DNA from: Lineus longissimus
Taxonomy: Eukaryota > Nemertea > Pilidiophora > Heteronemertea > Lineidae
Direction: 5' to 3'
Assembly (NCBI RefSeq): GCF_910592395.1
Contig: NC_088324.1
Span: forward strand, 3,410,001-3,474,000
DNA length: 64,000 nt
Shown here: piece by piece, positions 35,179-47,703 of the stretch
Position numbering within the stretch: the first letter of the stretch is position 1
Layout of the letters: each line of letters begins with the position of its first letter
Notes under the pieces: generated by a model
What the model saw: only the letters and a program-made list of their open reading frames with translations
Told to the model about the DNA's origin: nothing
Database searches by the model: none
Program-made: the position numbers and the translations under genes

Positions 35179-36098
35179 TTCTCTTAACTGGTTAAATCTG
35201 AGGTGGAGAGGCGATTCGGTTTGGCTGAACTTGTAGTGTAATTTTAGAATGAGAAATGACTTCTAAAAAAATTTATTAAAAAGTTTGACGAAAAGAGTTG
35301 CCCAAATTGTTGATCGTGTAAGGCTTGCCCTACCTAGGTCTATGTGGGGTTGAATAGTATAAGAACTAAGATCCACAGCTGAATTTGTGTGACTATGATG
35401 AATATAATATATCTCTTAGTCTTCTTTTCGTGGATGATGGTGAATGTCTATTCAGGGCCAAGCCAACTCTCTCTCTCTCTTTTTCACAACAAGCCCACCA
35501 CCCTTTGTAACCAACCATACGTCATCCCATCTTCCCCAAAATACCCCAATCAGGACTTGGCTCTGACCAACATATAATATGGCGTGATACGACCAGATGT
35601 ACTCCTTTTTTAACCCCTGTGGCAAGTTGCCACAAACCAAATTTAGCAATACTCCCTTACTAATTTATAACCCTCTCAGACCCAAGGGTATTTTTACCCT
35701 GCCTAAAATTATTTCCTGCAATGTGTTGGCTATTTGGACATAAATAAACACATTTTTGGCATCAACATTTTATTTTGATCAAAAGGGGTCTTTTTGGACC
35801 CTGTTACACATATGTAACATCGGGTTTTGATGGATGTAATCATTCATGAAAACAACTTAGGTAAAACATTGAGCAGAGCTCTCAGGTATGAGAAACTGGT
35901 CCCTTCATTAGCTTTTGATGCATTGAGAATTAGTCTTATCATGCTGTGGAATTGATCTGGATACTTCACTACTGTCCCTCCATGCAGACGGCAACATCTA
36001 TGAATGTCTCTAACCACGGTAACCCTACCACAAATGATGGTTCCCCACAGATTTTAGAATACTTCTATTCACCACAACTGACTGTTCTGGATGCAAAA
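35179..36098. other. Spacer downstream of the piggyBac relic
   Basis: ATAACCCTCTCAGACCCAAG at about 35669, followed by GGGTATTTTTACCC, could be the degraded 3-prime terminus of the piggyBac relic that follows, but the TTAA is not intact and no partner end was found. Otherwise nothing is recognised. Confidence 0.35.
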
Positions 36099-37065
36099 TT
36101 AGTTATGGTATGATTTGAAACAATTGCGATCATGCGTAAAGCAGAGGCGGACATCACACTTCTCGCAGAGTGTGTCCGTATTGTTCACAGAGCACAATTT
36201 GCACCGGCCACGCTTTTCACTCTTTACCGGCCAGTGTCCGTACTGATCCTTTTGAACATCAGCAGGCGGTGCAACACGCGCTCTCTTCGGTGGTGCTGGT
36301 GTTGGTGTAGCAGGTGGAGAGTCCAATGATGGCCGTCCCGGTCTCCGGGCTGCATTTATTAGTATCAGGCTAGAAGCGATCTCACCCTGAAACTTGCGCT
36401 GTGATTTGACCTTTTTGACTCCAAAACTTGCACACGCCCTTCGCTAAAGCATCCAAGAATTTACGACGGCAAGGATGATTGTTTGCCAAAATAAGTACAG
36501 GTACCACCTCCGTGACCTCATATGGTACTTATACCTTGCCACACAAGCATCTATCAGATCTATCCCGCCCATGAAACGGTTGTATTCTTTTACAATGAAT
36601 GGACGATCCACTATAATTTTTCCTTTTTCTTTTTGTCCCATCGTGTACATGTGTCCATAGGTTGTTCTCCTGCGTAGGTTGATAGTAATGTAACAGACTT
36701 ATTGTCATACCACTTGACAATCACTGCATCTGACTTGGTCTCCACACAGCTATCAATGGAACCACGCCCCTTAGCTTCCATAGCCTTGTCAGAAGCAAGG
36801 GGACATCCCCCTAGACGGTTTTTTCGCACAGTCCCAACATACAGAATACCATCCTGAAGTAACTTTTCTGCCAGAGCGATGGAGGTGAAAAGGTTATCAG
36901 CAAAGACTTTGTAGTTTTCATGTTTTGGAAGGGTATCACAGAGTTTTACCACAACATATCCACCCATGCCCAGTTCAGTTTTTTTCCAGTCCCTCCTTGG
37001 TATACATCAAAGTCACACAATAACCCTGTGTCACTAGAGCATGCCCATACTTTCAGTCCCCATGA
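36099..37065 (-). pseudogene. Decayed second piggyBac transposase
   Basis: The C-terminal half only. The order on the minus strand is LCDFDVYQGGTG (about 36990), VFADNLFTSIALAEKLL (36880-36920, the second Asp region), YVGTVRKNRLGGCPL, then after a frame change near 36650 RPFIVKEYNRFMGGIDLIDA (third Asp region), HMRSRRWYLYLFW, and after a further break the Cys-rich C-terminus CKLCSVNNTD with CEKCDVRLCFTHDRNCF (36105-36230). The N-terminal half and any 5-prime end are missing. It differs clearly from the intact piggyBac at 24708, so it is another family. Confidence 0.85.
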
Positions 37066-37643
37066 GAGAAACCACCAGTGTTGGGTTGAACGTACAATAT
37101 TTTATTTATGGCCCCTACAGAACATTTTGTGTACACATGCCATTCAAGTCCTAAACGATATTTTGGCAAACTCCCTTGCATCCGGAACAAGCTAATGAAC
37201 ACTGAAGTCCTTGGCGGCGGCATCCACAACGCATAGTTGTGCACCCTGACTTGCATTTGCAACTGTGACCACCTTGCTGTGATTGTGGTGCTGCATCCAA
37301 CTCCAGGTCTACTGGCTCGGTCATGTTGGTAGAATCATTAGAAGTGACACACTCTGTGTCCGAATCGTCACTTGGAGGACAGACAATAAATCTACTCCGG
37401 ATTCCTTTCAGAGCGTCTTTGATGCATGGTTTGTCGTATTGAGAGGAAACCGGTTCTGGCTGTGTAGCTCGCCTTGATGTGCCGCTTTCTTTCGCAACGA
37501 CAGCCTCCATTAGATTCTCGAAGCACGCTGAGACATAGCCTAGAAATAGAAGTTAAGAAAGGAATGTATTTACATTTTCAATGTAATTATAACTGCTCCA
37601 ACATGAATCATAATTGACTTTCTTTTTTAATTTTACAATACAG

Positions 37644-37659
37644 CCCCCCCCCCCCCCCC
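37644..37659. repeat. C16 homopolymer
   Basis: Sixteen consecutive C in the intron between the last two exons of the THAP-type gene. The window has five more long G/C runs: 3041-3052, 6877-6887, 11733-11750, 16431-16442 and 18023-18040. Confidence 0.9.
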
Positions 37660-40119
37660 ATTATACTGAGGTACCCACCAAACGATGCTCCGACTAGAAT
37701 CTTCCGTACTACGCAATTTCCCGATCTCCCTCTGGGAAAGTCGATCCGGTACCGCTCCTTCCCGGCTTGAGTAACAGCTTGCAGTCTGCCAGCATTTTCA
37801 TTGTAGTGCAGAGCAGCAAGTTGTATCCTAAAAGAAAAGGGCATTCCATTCAGTGAGGAAAAGTGAAATGAAATTGCATGCAACAAACTGAAATGCCTCC
37901 TTGAAATGAAGACTGCTACTGACTTAATGAATGTGCACCTACCGACTGATCATTCCATTGTAGGAGAAGTGAATCATCTTCGCTGCGAAATGATTCAGGA
38001 GGCTGTTGAAGGATTCCACACCACTGGTCTGCCAAAGAGGGGACATTTTTGTTATGTCCTTCAGCAGTTTTGGTTCTGTCAACAAATCCACGCATTTGTC
38101 ACATGCCTCTGTACCTGGAAAGTAAAGTGAACACATTAATTTTGCCCAGATGCACAAGTAATTAATAAAAAGTAGATAAGAAGCATCATTCTCCCGAGAC
38201 AAAACATGTCATTTACATGTCGGTGTACCTGGTAGTCAGAGTGCTGTCTCCAAATGAAAACAATGGATGCTCACCTTCTCGTAACCACACCTTCTGTTTT
38301 TCTAGTGGACCATGGCTACATCCCTCGTGCTTGTTTTGGATATGGTCCACACACGACAACCATTTCCTCTTGATCGCCTCCTTATCTCCAAAGCGAGATG
38401 ACATGACGCACCAGTATAGATGATAACGGATACTTTTAATCCCATCCTTTATTGGTCGTCTGGCTTTCTTCTTGGCCAATTCATCCAATTTCTTGCAGAG
38501 TCCTGTAATCAATGAAATGTTTAAAGAGGTATTCTAGTATGAAATGTACATTATGCAAGGAATCAGCAAATAAGCTGAGAATGATGAAACAAAGCTTACC
38601 TTTAACAACATGCCAACAGTCAAACAAATGAGTGACAGCCCAGTTTTACGAAGCCACTTCTGGATCTGTGAGTGCCGGTCGGTTATGAAGGCCTTGATGT
38701 TGTAGCCATCAAACAAAGAAACACTTCTTTTCAACCCTTCTAGCTCCATATGGTAGCTACTTGCAACCTCATTTTTTCTGAAATTTAAATGAATAGAGGT
38801 TGAAATACTGTGAATGCTAAATGAGAGAGCTAGTTCTATATTGAATACTAACTAACAGATTTAGTACCTGGACAAGCTGCGTTGACAGAACCTTATTCAT
38901 GTTCATCTCCATCATGACATAGCATCCAAACTTTGCTGTTTTGCCCATGGAGTCGCATCTCCCGTCACCTCCTATAACCAATTCCCTATCTTTGATGGAC
39001 TCGAATAGGGCAGACTGGCATTTCTCCCATGTCTTCTGCACGGCATCATGCAGCAGATTCTTTTGATGCCGGTAGAATGTCCTCGAGACATGGCGCTGGA
39101 TTTTGAGGGTTCTGAAGAACAGAAAGTTTCAAACTACCGGTAATCATAAATTTGCTAAGAATTATGTGTTGACAAGTACAATTGAAATTTCTTCTCAATT
39201 AACCAAAGCAATCTGAGACTCATAACATTCACAAGTGAAAATGTGGTTCTCTACTTACTGAAACATTCGCAGGACTTTGGTTGGAAGTGATCCTGTGAAC
39301 AGGATGGCTCCACTCAACAGCACATTGAAGATGGGCCTCCCTGCTACTTTAGGTTGGCTGTCCCAGTCCCTTGTGCATCCACACTTGTCACATACAGCCC
39401 GAACTGTCAGCATCGAGCCCAACGCTCTCTTGAAGCATGTGCTTGGCCCTCCACATCTCATGCAAACAGAAAGGAGCCCAAGGATTGCCGACTCAAAAAC
39501 AATATACTTGTTTTCATCCAGTGGGGACTTTCTGGGCTCTGCTCTGGAAAAATGATAACATCAAAACTGTAAACAGATGATCTTTTGGATGTTTGCAATA
39601 CGGTACCAGTATTTCAAAGCAATTCATCCTGATAAACACAGTGATTATCAATATGATAAGATGATAGCAGCCTGAAAGAAACATCACATATTTCCTCTCA
39701 TTAGACTCCCTTCATTGAGTTCAATGCCTACCTCATTTCATCAAATGTAGCCTTGTGTGATAGTTCCTCCTCCTCATCACTTTCGCCAATGTCGAGGTCT
39801 TCTGATGGACGATAATCTTCATCTTTTGGATCGTCGAACCATTCTTCCTCTGAATCATCAGAGTCCATCTCGCCATCCTCATCTCCATCGAAGTCGGACC
39901 TCGCCAACTGAATTGCCAATCTTTGACTTTTTGTGGAAAGGCTCATCTTCATCAGTGCACTGCACTGCAGCATCAGCGGTGTCTGGCACCCACGGCTACG
40001 TTTGTGCAGCTGAAAACATATGAAGGATAAACAATGTTGTCATACATTTTGACAATGATAGTTACATGCCAGAAATGATAAATTAGGCATAGTGATGCAC
40101 AGTTAACAACTACTGACTA

Positions 40120-40746
40120 ATGCTGCGTTCACACTAGATGCGGATTTAAACCGTATTCCGTAGTCCGCACTTCGGAATGCGGATTAAGCCCTCATTCCGA
40201 ACTAGCCGTGTTCAGACAATAATCTCACTAGTCCGTATTTACCACAGCGCCATCTACAAAAGACGAATCAAACTGCTCTAGTTAGCGGTCAAGGTCATTC
40301 ATTCCAAGATGGCTGCACCCATAAATGATAATCTGCTGAATGAGGTAAACGCAAATAATCGTGAAAATGAAGGGTTCGCTATGGTTTTTGCATCCATGAT
40401 CACCTGTTATCACTCATCATGTAAATCGGGGCAGAAATTTTGGAATTGACTGATGAAACCTCGTGCTGATCTCCAGTGGAAAAAACGGAAGGAAGTGATC
40501 TAGTCAGCAATGCGCATGCCCGTACGCTGTACTACCCGGTAAATCACGTTAATGCGCACTACGGCGTTCATACCGCAAATGTTGATGCGGATTAAGTAAG
40601 TGCGAATTAATTAATACGCATTTAAAACCGTATTTGTTAATTCGCATATAATCCGCATTAAGGGGCCTCTAGTCTGAACGCTCAATCCGGATTAAGCAAT
40701 AAATTCGGTTTAAATGCGAATTAAAACGCTAGTGTGAACGCGGCAT
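40120..40746. mobile_element. 627-bp MITE with ATGCTGCGTTCACACTAG ends
   Basis: The left end ATGCTGCGTTCACACTAG and the right end CTAGTGTGAACGCGGCAT are complementary except one base, each bordered by TA, which would fit a TA target. The interior is rich in AATCCGCATT and GAATTAA words in both orientations, so it is partly self-complementary. It lies in an intron of the THAP-type relic. No coding content. Confidence 0.85.
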
Positions 40747-41776
40747 TAGAGTACCGGTAGACATGAGAGCAGCTGAAACTAATTTTGTTACCTTTAGATT
40801 CTGTCATTGTCGGAGGTAAAGAAGGGCCAGGCATTGCCTCTGCAGCTGCAGGGAAGTTCTCAGGTGCGATGTCAAGGTCAATGTCATCATCTACATCAGA
40901 TTCAGGAGCAGCAGCTGGCACATCAGGTTCCATCCGTGCAGGGGGTGTTAAAAGAGGGCTTACTAGCCTTTCGCGCTTCTGATAAGCACCCGACTTCCGT
41001 TAGGGCGTTTCCTTCACATTTGGTGCTGGTGCGTGAATGGTGGGGACTGCATCCTTTTTCAACAATAGCCTATGAAGACAAAAATAAAAACATTCAAAGA
41101 TAGTAGGCCCTATACTATGAATATGATACATAAAAATGGGCCTAGGCAAATCATTTTGGTGTAACGTTAGGATTAGATCATGAGCGCGAGATAGAATACA
41201 AAAAGGCAAATTGCCAAGACTGCAAGGGGCCAAGACAATTCTTTCATGTAGCCTAGGCCTACATTTTATAGGCTGGATCCAAAGGACAGAATTACAAATT
41301 GAGCACAATCTGTCGTCATCACTACGACATGAGGCCTAGGCTATCACTTAGTATCAGCCATGTTAGCAAGGAGCTCAATGCATCCATCATCAAAACAAAG
41401 AAACAGCTGATCGCGAGCATGAGGTCAACTCAGGCTCCGTGGTGCATGCCGCCACACGGGCCCTACCTGTAGGCCTTAATCGCGCATAAGTGCGCCGAAA
41501 TATGATCACAACATTTTACCCCGGATAGACAAGAAGTCAGAGGTTGTAAGGAATGACGTACTTTTTCGCAAATGGTTGTTGGAAAACGAGCAAGTTTTCA
41601 AAGCACGCATCCTCGAAATGCTTGTAGTACAAGACGCTAGATTTTGTGATTTCCCATTGTGCTCTTTTGGCTTTCACGAACAAAATCCAACGTTTTCTCG
41701 TTCCAACATCCTTCGGAAACTCGAACAGTCTATTATCCGTGTGTCCACAATAGACTGTGACACATCGCCGAGGCAT

Positions 41777-44401
41777 AATTGATAGAAATTCACGATATTG
41801 AGATGATTGTATTGTAATGATAATTGCACTGGCTATCTCGCGGATTCCCGGTGTGAAGTCACGCGATAAGTGCGCGAGGGCGGGAATTTTGAATGGTAGC
41901 TAATCAAAAACATCGTTTTTCTTAGCACTAGGCCGAGGGATCTCTCTGAAATTGATAAGTTTTGTCAAGAGTAATGTTACAAACAAGAATCGGGCAATAT
42001 AATCAGCATTTTGGGGATGTCAGTACCCCTTTAAGTTGTTCTGGCCAAGGCAAGAAAAACCCAACTTAACACAATCTAATTTCGTAATAGGCCCGAACGG
42101 CACATTATGTACCCGTTCAAATCATTCTTACATCGGATAATACATCATGCAATACAATTCATGCCATAAAATTCATGCGATACAATTCATGCGATACCTT
42201 TCATGCGAAACAATTTCAATAAAACAAAACTTCCATTACAAGGCTCAAAATAACTTTTTTTCACTTGTATAGCAAAGTTGCTATACAAGGTCTTGACTTG
42301 TATAGCAGTTTTGAAGCTATGTATAGCAACTTTTTCCCACATCGGACCAACGTGCGTTGATATTTCAATAAATGAATAAAAAAGACTTACTTTCATTATT
42401 ATTTGCCTTTATTTATCAGAAACTGGTGAAAATGATAAATGAATCACAAGAAAAAATAGAGAGAATGCTGTTTTTCTTCAATTTATTCATTTGAAACTAA
42501 CATCAAGTAACAGTACACCAATAAGTTTATATTAGTCTTGAATAAAAACTTGCGAGATATTGCCACTTGAAAACAAAGTTTAGCAACTCTACTCCGCTTT
42601 GACGGGAACTGGCGCCAAAATCTTCCTATTACATATTGTGACATCATCTTTTATTCACAAACAGAGCTAGACCAAGAGAAATTAATATAAAAGCAGATGT
42701 TACCAAGACCAGTCAAAACCACGTGCGTTTTGTAGGCTGTTTTACGCTAATCTGACTTGTGAATATTGTGCGTTTTCCAATCATCCTTTACTAAACGCTG
42801 TCTTGTCTCCTCGTATGCCTTCTTGGCATCTTTTGGAAGGGCCTGGGGTGTTTCTGCCGATCGCTTGCGTTCTGTGGCAAGTGGTAATGCGGGAGTGCGG
42901 TTTCCAAAATGGTCCAGTTGCCTCGACATTTTGGAGCAGACGACAGATTTTGACAATCGTTTCAGTGGGAGTAAATTAGAACAACCGCCCATGATGCCTT
43001 GCGCCACACCTGCGGACATTCTATTTGCCTCCCACTGTCAAAGAACCTTGTTCCCGCTGCTGATACGCAATGCAGTAGACCACTCATTCGCCGTACTTCA
43101 AAAGCGCTGGGGACTAGGATAACTTGGATCCAAACAATGTATTTCCAATACCAGAAATCCCCGACCTCGAACTTGCGCATGCGCACTAATTACCATCTCG
43201 GTTGATCAACGCAGTAGTGCGCTTGGCTTAGGGCAATCTCCAAAAGCAGAGTTAATCAGGCGGTGGGGAGCATTACTCACTTTGCCGATAGCCCATTGGT
43301 TTCCTCTAATGTCTAGCTAATACTGTGCGAAATTTCAGTGAATTTAGTCAAAAAAATCCTTTGTCCACCTTTGTACCGCCGCTTTGCATGCATTGATGAA
43401 GTTCAAACAGGGAAAATCAGGAAAATAAGCCTTTGAGGCGTTTTTACGGCTCAAAAACTGGCATTTCTAGCGATAATATTTTAGTTGCCGATAGATCCGC
43501 GAGAGGGCAATACCATCTAGAGTCATAATAACACTGCTTCTGGTGTTTTGGAACATTTTTTTCTTTGTCCACTTGCATGCCGAAATTGGAGGTTTTAATG
43601 ATGTGACAGCAAAAAATTGAATTGGTCATTGCGAGGGGGTCACTAGGGAGCTTGGGGGGTTGATCTATGCAATATACCTAGTTTTAAATCGTGCTTGTTT
43701 CATGCTAATGTGAAACACCATCATTCTGATACTACTGAGATTTAAATTTTTCACTCAAGATTTTAAATGAAGTTTGAAAATTCATTTTTCACTTGATGAT
43801 CATGCTAATCATGACTGCATGAGTCCAGTTTCCCTGCACCCAAAGTTTATTACTGATGGTAGCTTTCCTATATCTAATTGTCTAATGTAAAAAAGTTGGG
43901 CATTTTGTGGGGGGTTTACTGTGGTCTTGGCCTCTCCTACCTTGGGGGTGGGGGTGGGGTGGGGTGGAGGTTGGTCTTGTTGGCATCCAGGTTTGAAATT
44001 AATGTAGGCATTCCAGTAATTTGATTGCAAATTTGTTAGATCCTCTAGTGAACAGTCATATCAGGTGGGAGCATACAAACAAGGACATCAGGGACGCTGT
44101 CCTAAATAAAGAGGTGTCCTGATTATGATCACCTGTGTCCTCGAACACAAGACGTACGATCGTTTAGCCAAAACATACTGCGAGCCGTACTTTTGAGGTA
44201 CATTGTGTCTCCGCGGTATAATACGATATCAATTTAGACCAAGGGACCAAACAATGCTGTCCTCTCTCAAAGGTGTCCTCACACAGAAGGTAATTCTCTG
44301 AATACACCCCAAGCTACGCTTGTCTGTATAGCCATAAAGGACGTCTTACTTAGGAAGGACAATATTGTCCTTCAGGGAGGGGAAGGATGTCCCTACAGGA
44401 G
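41777..44401. other. Long spacer with small repeats, no gene supported
   Basis: At 42143-42212 ATTCATGCGATACA-type 16-bp words repeat about five times. At 42264-42289 CTTGTATAGCAA and TTGCTATACAAG form a perfect 12-bp-arm palindrome, with two further TATAGCA words alongside. A minus-strand frame at 42747-42926 (TERKRSAETP) could be a small exon but has no domain. From about 44080 to 44400 the DNA is rich in AGGACA and TGTCCT, like the region after 50280. Confidence 0.4.
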
Positions 44402-44887
44402 GACAATGGGTGAGGTCAAATCTCAGAGTTTACTAAGTGTTAACACCAGGTGTTAAGAAAGTGTTCCAAAACCCCGAGATTTGACCTCCTCACTTGACTC
44501 CTAGTTAACACTTTCTTAACACCGAGTTGACACTAAGTTAACACTTGGTAGACACCTAGGGAACACTTTGATCGCTCAGGTGTTCCCTTAATCTGAGGAA
44601 GTGGCCAAGTGTTAAGAAAATGCATTACAGATCGTGTACATCAGGTGTTAACCTCCTGGGCCCATATTCATAAAGCAACTTAAGTCAAAGTGGGGCACCT
44701 AATATGCATCTTAAGTTTAAGTGGGGTACTTACTTAAAATAAGTCATATTCGTAAACATACTTAAGTCAAGTGGACCACTCAAATCGAGTCTTAGATTTG
44801 AGACACCTCTGGAGCAGTCTTAACTCTAAGTCCCGCTCTAAGTGGACTGGTTCTTTCAGTTCATTTTGTGCACGGTGCTCAACGGAG

Positions 44888-45949
44888 ATGGCTGCGTTGA
44901 TGTTAGCTTGGCAACATGCATTTGCACACAGACGTGCAATTCGCAGGGAAAGGGTTTTTCGTGATCGGCTGCATCCACTGGACGCTTACAATGACTTGGA
45001 ATTGTACCAGCGATATCGGTTTGATCGGCAGACAATTCTTCAATTGATTGATCTTGTGAGGGATGACCTAGAATCGAAAACTAGGAGGAATTACGCGCTG
45101 CCTGCTGAGTTGAAGTTGCTTGCGACTCTTCGGTTTTATGCTTGCGGATCATTCCAACAGGTTACTGGTGATACTGTCCACATTTCGCAGCCAACCATGA
45201 GTCGAGTGATCGCGGAGGTAACAACCACACTGAACAATTCTCTAAAACACATCATCAAATTTCCGAGACAAGAGGACACACCTCAATTATCTGCAGATTT
45301 TTACGAGATAGCTCGATTTCCCGGTGTTATCGGTGTGGTCGATGGAACGCATATTTGGATTCTAGGACCTTCGTTTCATGAGTGGAGATATGTAAACAGG
45401 AAAAACTGGTATTCCATCAATGTACAGGTTGTTTTTGATGCACATTTTAGGTTTATGAATGTTGTGGCTAGATGGCCCGGTAGCACCCATGACTCCGTTG
45501 TGCTCCGAGAAAGCGCCGTAACCGACATTATGAGACGTTGGCAAGGAGATGAGGTCATCCTTGGTGACAGTGGGTATCCATTGAGTCCTTGGCTGATGAC
45601 GCCATTTTTGAACCCTAACACCCCCGGGCAACGACGATACAATCGGTCTCACAAGAAAACTCGGTGTTTGGTTGAAAGGGGCATCGGTCAATGGAAAAGG
45701 CGATTCCACTGTCTGCATGGAAAACTGCGTTATACACCGGAGAAAGCATGTGCAATCATTACTGCGTGTGCAATGTTGCAAAACATTGCTATCAACAAAG
45801 CTCTACCGGATTTCGATCCAGCAGACATGGATGATATCGAACATCGGCCACAACCCGATGAGGATGGGAACGATGAAGGGAATATCGTAGCATTTGCAGG
45901 TGTAAATGGAACTGCTACAAGAGATCACATTGTCCAGCAACATTTCTAA
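44888..45949 (+). CDS. Harbinger A transposase, intact
   Basis: It cuts and pastes the element by a DDE/RNase H-like mechanism; the family is that of the domesticated vertebrate gene HARBI1. The start at 44888 (MAALML) gives 353 residues. The upstream in-frame ATG at 44771 lies in terminal-repeat sequence and is less likely. After an N-terminal helical region (FDRQTILQLIDLVRDDL) and a helix-turn-helix (ISQPTMSRVI), the catalytic residues are in GVVDGTHIWI, WPGSTHDSV and CLVERGIGQWK, with LGDSGYPL between. No stop or shift. The partner gene on the other strand ends about 80 bp downstream. Confidence 0.95.
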   Translation: MAALMLAWQHAFAHRRAIRRERVFRDRLHPLDAYNDLELYQRYRFDRQTILQLIDLVRDDLESKTRRNYALPAELKLLATLRFYACGSFQQVTGDTVHISQPTMSRVIAEVTTTLNNSLKHIIKFPRQEDTPQLSADFYEIARFPGVIGVVDGTHIWILGPSFHEWRYVNRKNWYSINVQVVFDAHFRFMNVVARWPGSTHDSVVLRESAVTDIMRRWQGDEVILGDSGYPLSPWLMTPFLNPNTPGQRRYNRSHKKTRCLVERGIGQWKRRFHCLHGKLRYTPEKACAIITACAMLQNIAINKALPDFDPADMDDIEHRPQPDEDGNDEGNIVAFAGVNGTATRDHIVQQHF

Positions 45950-46030
45950 GGCAAGTAAGTGTAACAAATACGTATCTATTATATGCTCATACACACAATT
46001 TATTTGTTTTCAAAGGTTTTTGACAAATAT

Positions 46031-47316
46031 TTACAACTGTGTAAATATGTTTTCATCGTTTGCCTGAAATGAATTTACAGAAGCATTTTCCATCTCCTTC
46101 TCCATCTTACTTGTTTTCATTTTCAACAATTTAATTTCTAGAACCAATTTTTCCTTTTCAAGTTTAAGCTTATCCATCTCGAGCGCACATCTTTCCTTCT
46201 CAGAAGCAAGCAGTTCTTTCTGCAGTACTACCATCTCGTCCGTATTTCCTAAATTCTTTAGGGTTTTATCCTTTTCAGTGTTCTTGGGAAGCGGTGGGCA
46301 AGGATTAGGCAATGAAGACCTCACAGGAGAAGGCTGCACCAATCTTTGGAATTTAGTTGAGGTACTGGCGAGGGCTGCCGAGGCACAACCAAGGGATGAT
46401 GAAGCTTTTCGTTTTTGTGTCCGCATCTTGGGTTCTTGAAGAAAAGACTCAGTTTGATTCTCTTCCTCATTCTCGCTGAAAGAACTGAAAGAAAATGCAT
46501 TTACTTTACTAACGATAATGCTTAATTTCAAGCAGATGGGCTAAATGTTAAAGTTTGATTGAATTAGTTGCTGTGTAAAATCGTTTTGCACATACCTGTC
46601 GTTGGTTGCAACGCTGTGGGTGATATTCAGGCGCGGGACAGTATTTACTGATGTAGCGATTTTAGGTTTCGGTGCACCGCTATCAAAGCCGCCATCTATA
46701 CCATACACGGATGGATCATCTTCGCCAATAACAGCTGCAACTTTCTGTGAAATTATCGACGGTTCCTTAGGAGGGGGTCCACCACCTGAAATGAATTTGA
46801 AATCGGTCATGTATTGTTATTCCTGTGGCACCATTTTGATTTTCAGCATAAAATGTGTTCATTTATGATCATTTATCAAGGGGTATTTTTTATCTTAATT
46901 TTCACGACATCACATATAAGAGTACCGGGTAATTTGCCGATGGTTTTTATGTTTGTATGTATGTACATACATAATTTTAGGATAGCGAGAGTGTGCAGAG
47001 TTGGCATAGAAAAGGTATTCAATGAAATAAATTCAGTTATTTACTAACCTGTCTTTCCTAGCGCTTTTTTGTATTCCCTATATTCGTCCTTCATAGCTGA
47101 TGTCAGATTCTGCCACTTTTTCTGTAGTTCTGTCATTTCTCGCACAACATGCGGATTTCGACTATTTACGTTATCTGTTATTTCAAGCCAAGCATCATGT
47201 TTGCGCCTCGATGAAACATTTGACGAAAACTTCCCCACTAGTAACCCTTTCCGAGCATCGTACGCCTCAATGAGGCGGATTTTTTCCGCATCAGAAAAGT
47301 TCGGTTTCCTCCCCAT
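46031..47316 (-). CDS. Myb/SANT-like accessory protein of Harbinger A
   Basis: Harbinger elements need a second, DNA-binding protein that carries the transposase to the nucleus and to the ends. Exon 1 (about 47050-47316) reads MGRKPNFSDAEKIRLIE, then KHDAWLEITDNVN and ELQKKWQNLTSAMKDE, a three-helix Myb/SANT-like fold with Trp at the usual places. Its donor is AAGACAG/GTTAGT. Exon 2 (about 46598-46787, after ATTTCAG) is Pro/Gly-rich. Exon 3 (about 46031-46487) has a basic patch (MRTQKRKA) and a C-terminal coiled coil rich in Glu, Lys and Leu (LEKEKLVLEIKLLKMK). Open throughout. Converges with the transposase. Confidence 0.88.
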
Positions 47317-47703
47317 AATTAACGAGCAAGTACATGCACTTTGTCTAAATGTGTCTCGTCTGCCTGTTAATCTGTATCTCCTATGGTGTAGGCCCTACAG
47401 AATGCACATTTGAATGCCCATGATCAATGAACAATGCAGTTACAACAAGCGCAAATCCACAAGAAATGTGACACGGGTACCTGGGAATGTCTTTTCAAGA
47501 AAGATAAGTGGTGCACTCAAACTTAAGCGGTCAACCTGGCCAAGTGGGGCACTGAGCAGGTTTATGAATCTCATTTTAGGTAGGGGACTTAGGCAAGTGG
47601 ACAACTTAGGACTTTTTGGCACTTAAGTTAAGAACTTTTATGAATATGGGCCCTGGAGGTTAACACCTGTGAGAGGTCAATTCTCAGAGTTACAAAGGCA
47701 GCC

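Larger units (their letters stand above)
37151..41776 (-). pseudogene. THAP-type transposase gene (Kolobok-like?), ten exons, with CXC tail
   Basis: Exon 41562-41776 encodes a THAP zinc finger (MPRRCVTVYCGH, FPKD, RKRW, HFEDACF), but the third ligand is Tyr (VLYYKHF). Exon 40792-41069 joins in phase (LLLKKDAVPTI), with an in-frame TAA at 41000-41002, then an acidic linker. Later exons give KYIVFESAIL and CGCTRDWDSQP (39243-39545), VIGGDGRCDS (38868-39112), AFITDRHSQIQKWL (38590-38757, frameshift near 38655), KLDELAKKKA and HLYWCVMSS (38270-38505), SGVESFNSLLNHFA (37985-38118), and LAALHYNENAG (37668-37830). The last exon, 37151-37534, ends in CKCKSGC, RCGCRRQG and CSGCKGVCQN, a CXC (tesmin-like) motif. 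The DDE-like residues sit in GDGRCDS, TDRH and SGVES. Several lesions make it a relic. Confidence 0.7.
44659..47652. mobile_element. Harbinger A element, nested in Harbinger B
   Basis: The ends read GGCCCATATTCATAAA on the left and the complement on the right, continuing into ACTTAAGT words. A 3-bp direct repeat CTG flanks it (44656-44658 and 47653-47655). The flanks CAGGTGTTAACCTCC and GGAGGTTAACACCTG are complements, so it landed in the centre of a palindrome belonging to Harbinger B. The element is 2,994 bp and carries a transposase and a Myb/SANT partner that converge. All reading frames are open. Confidence 0.92.

Noticed and set aside
45362-45781. 139-codon minus-strand frame opposite the Harbinger A transposase
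   Set aside because: It is an antisense shadow of a strongly supported DDE transposase, with no domain of its own.
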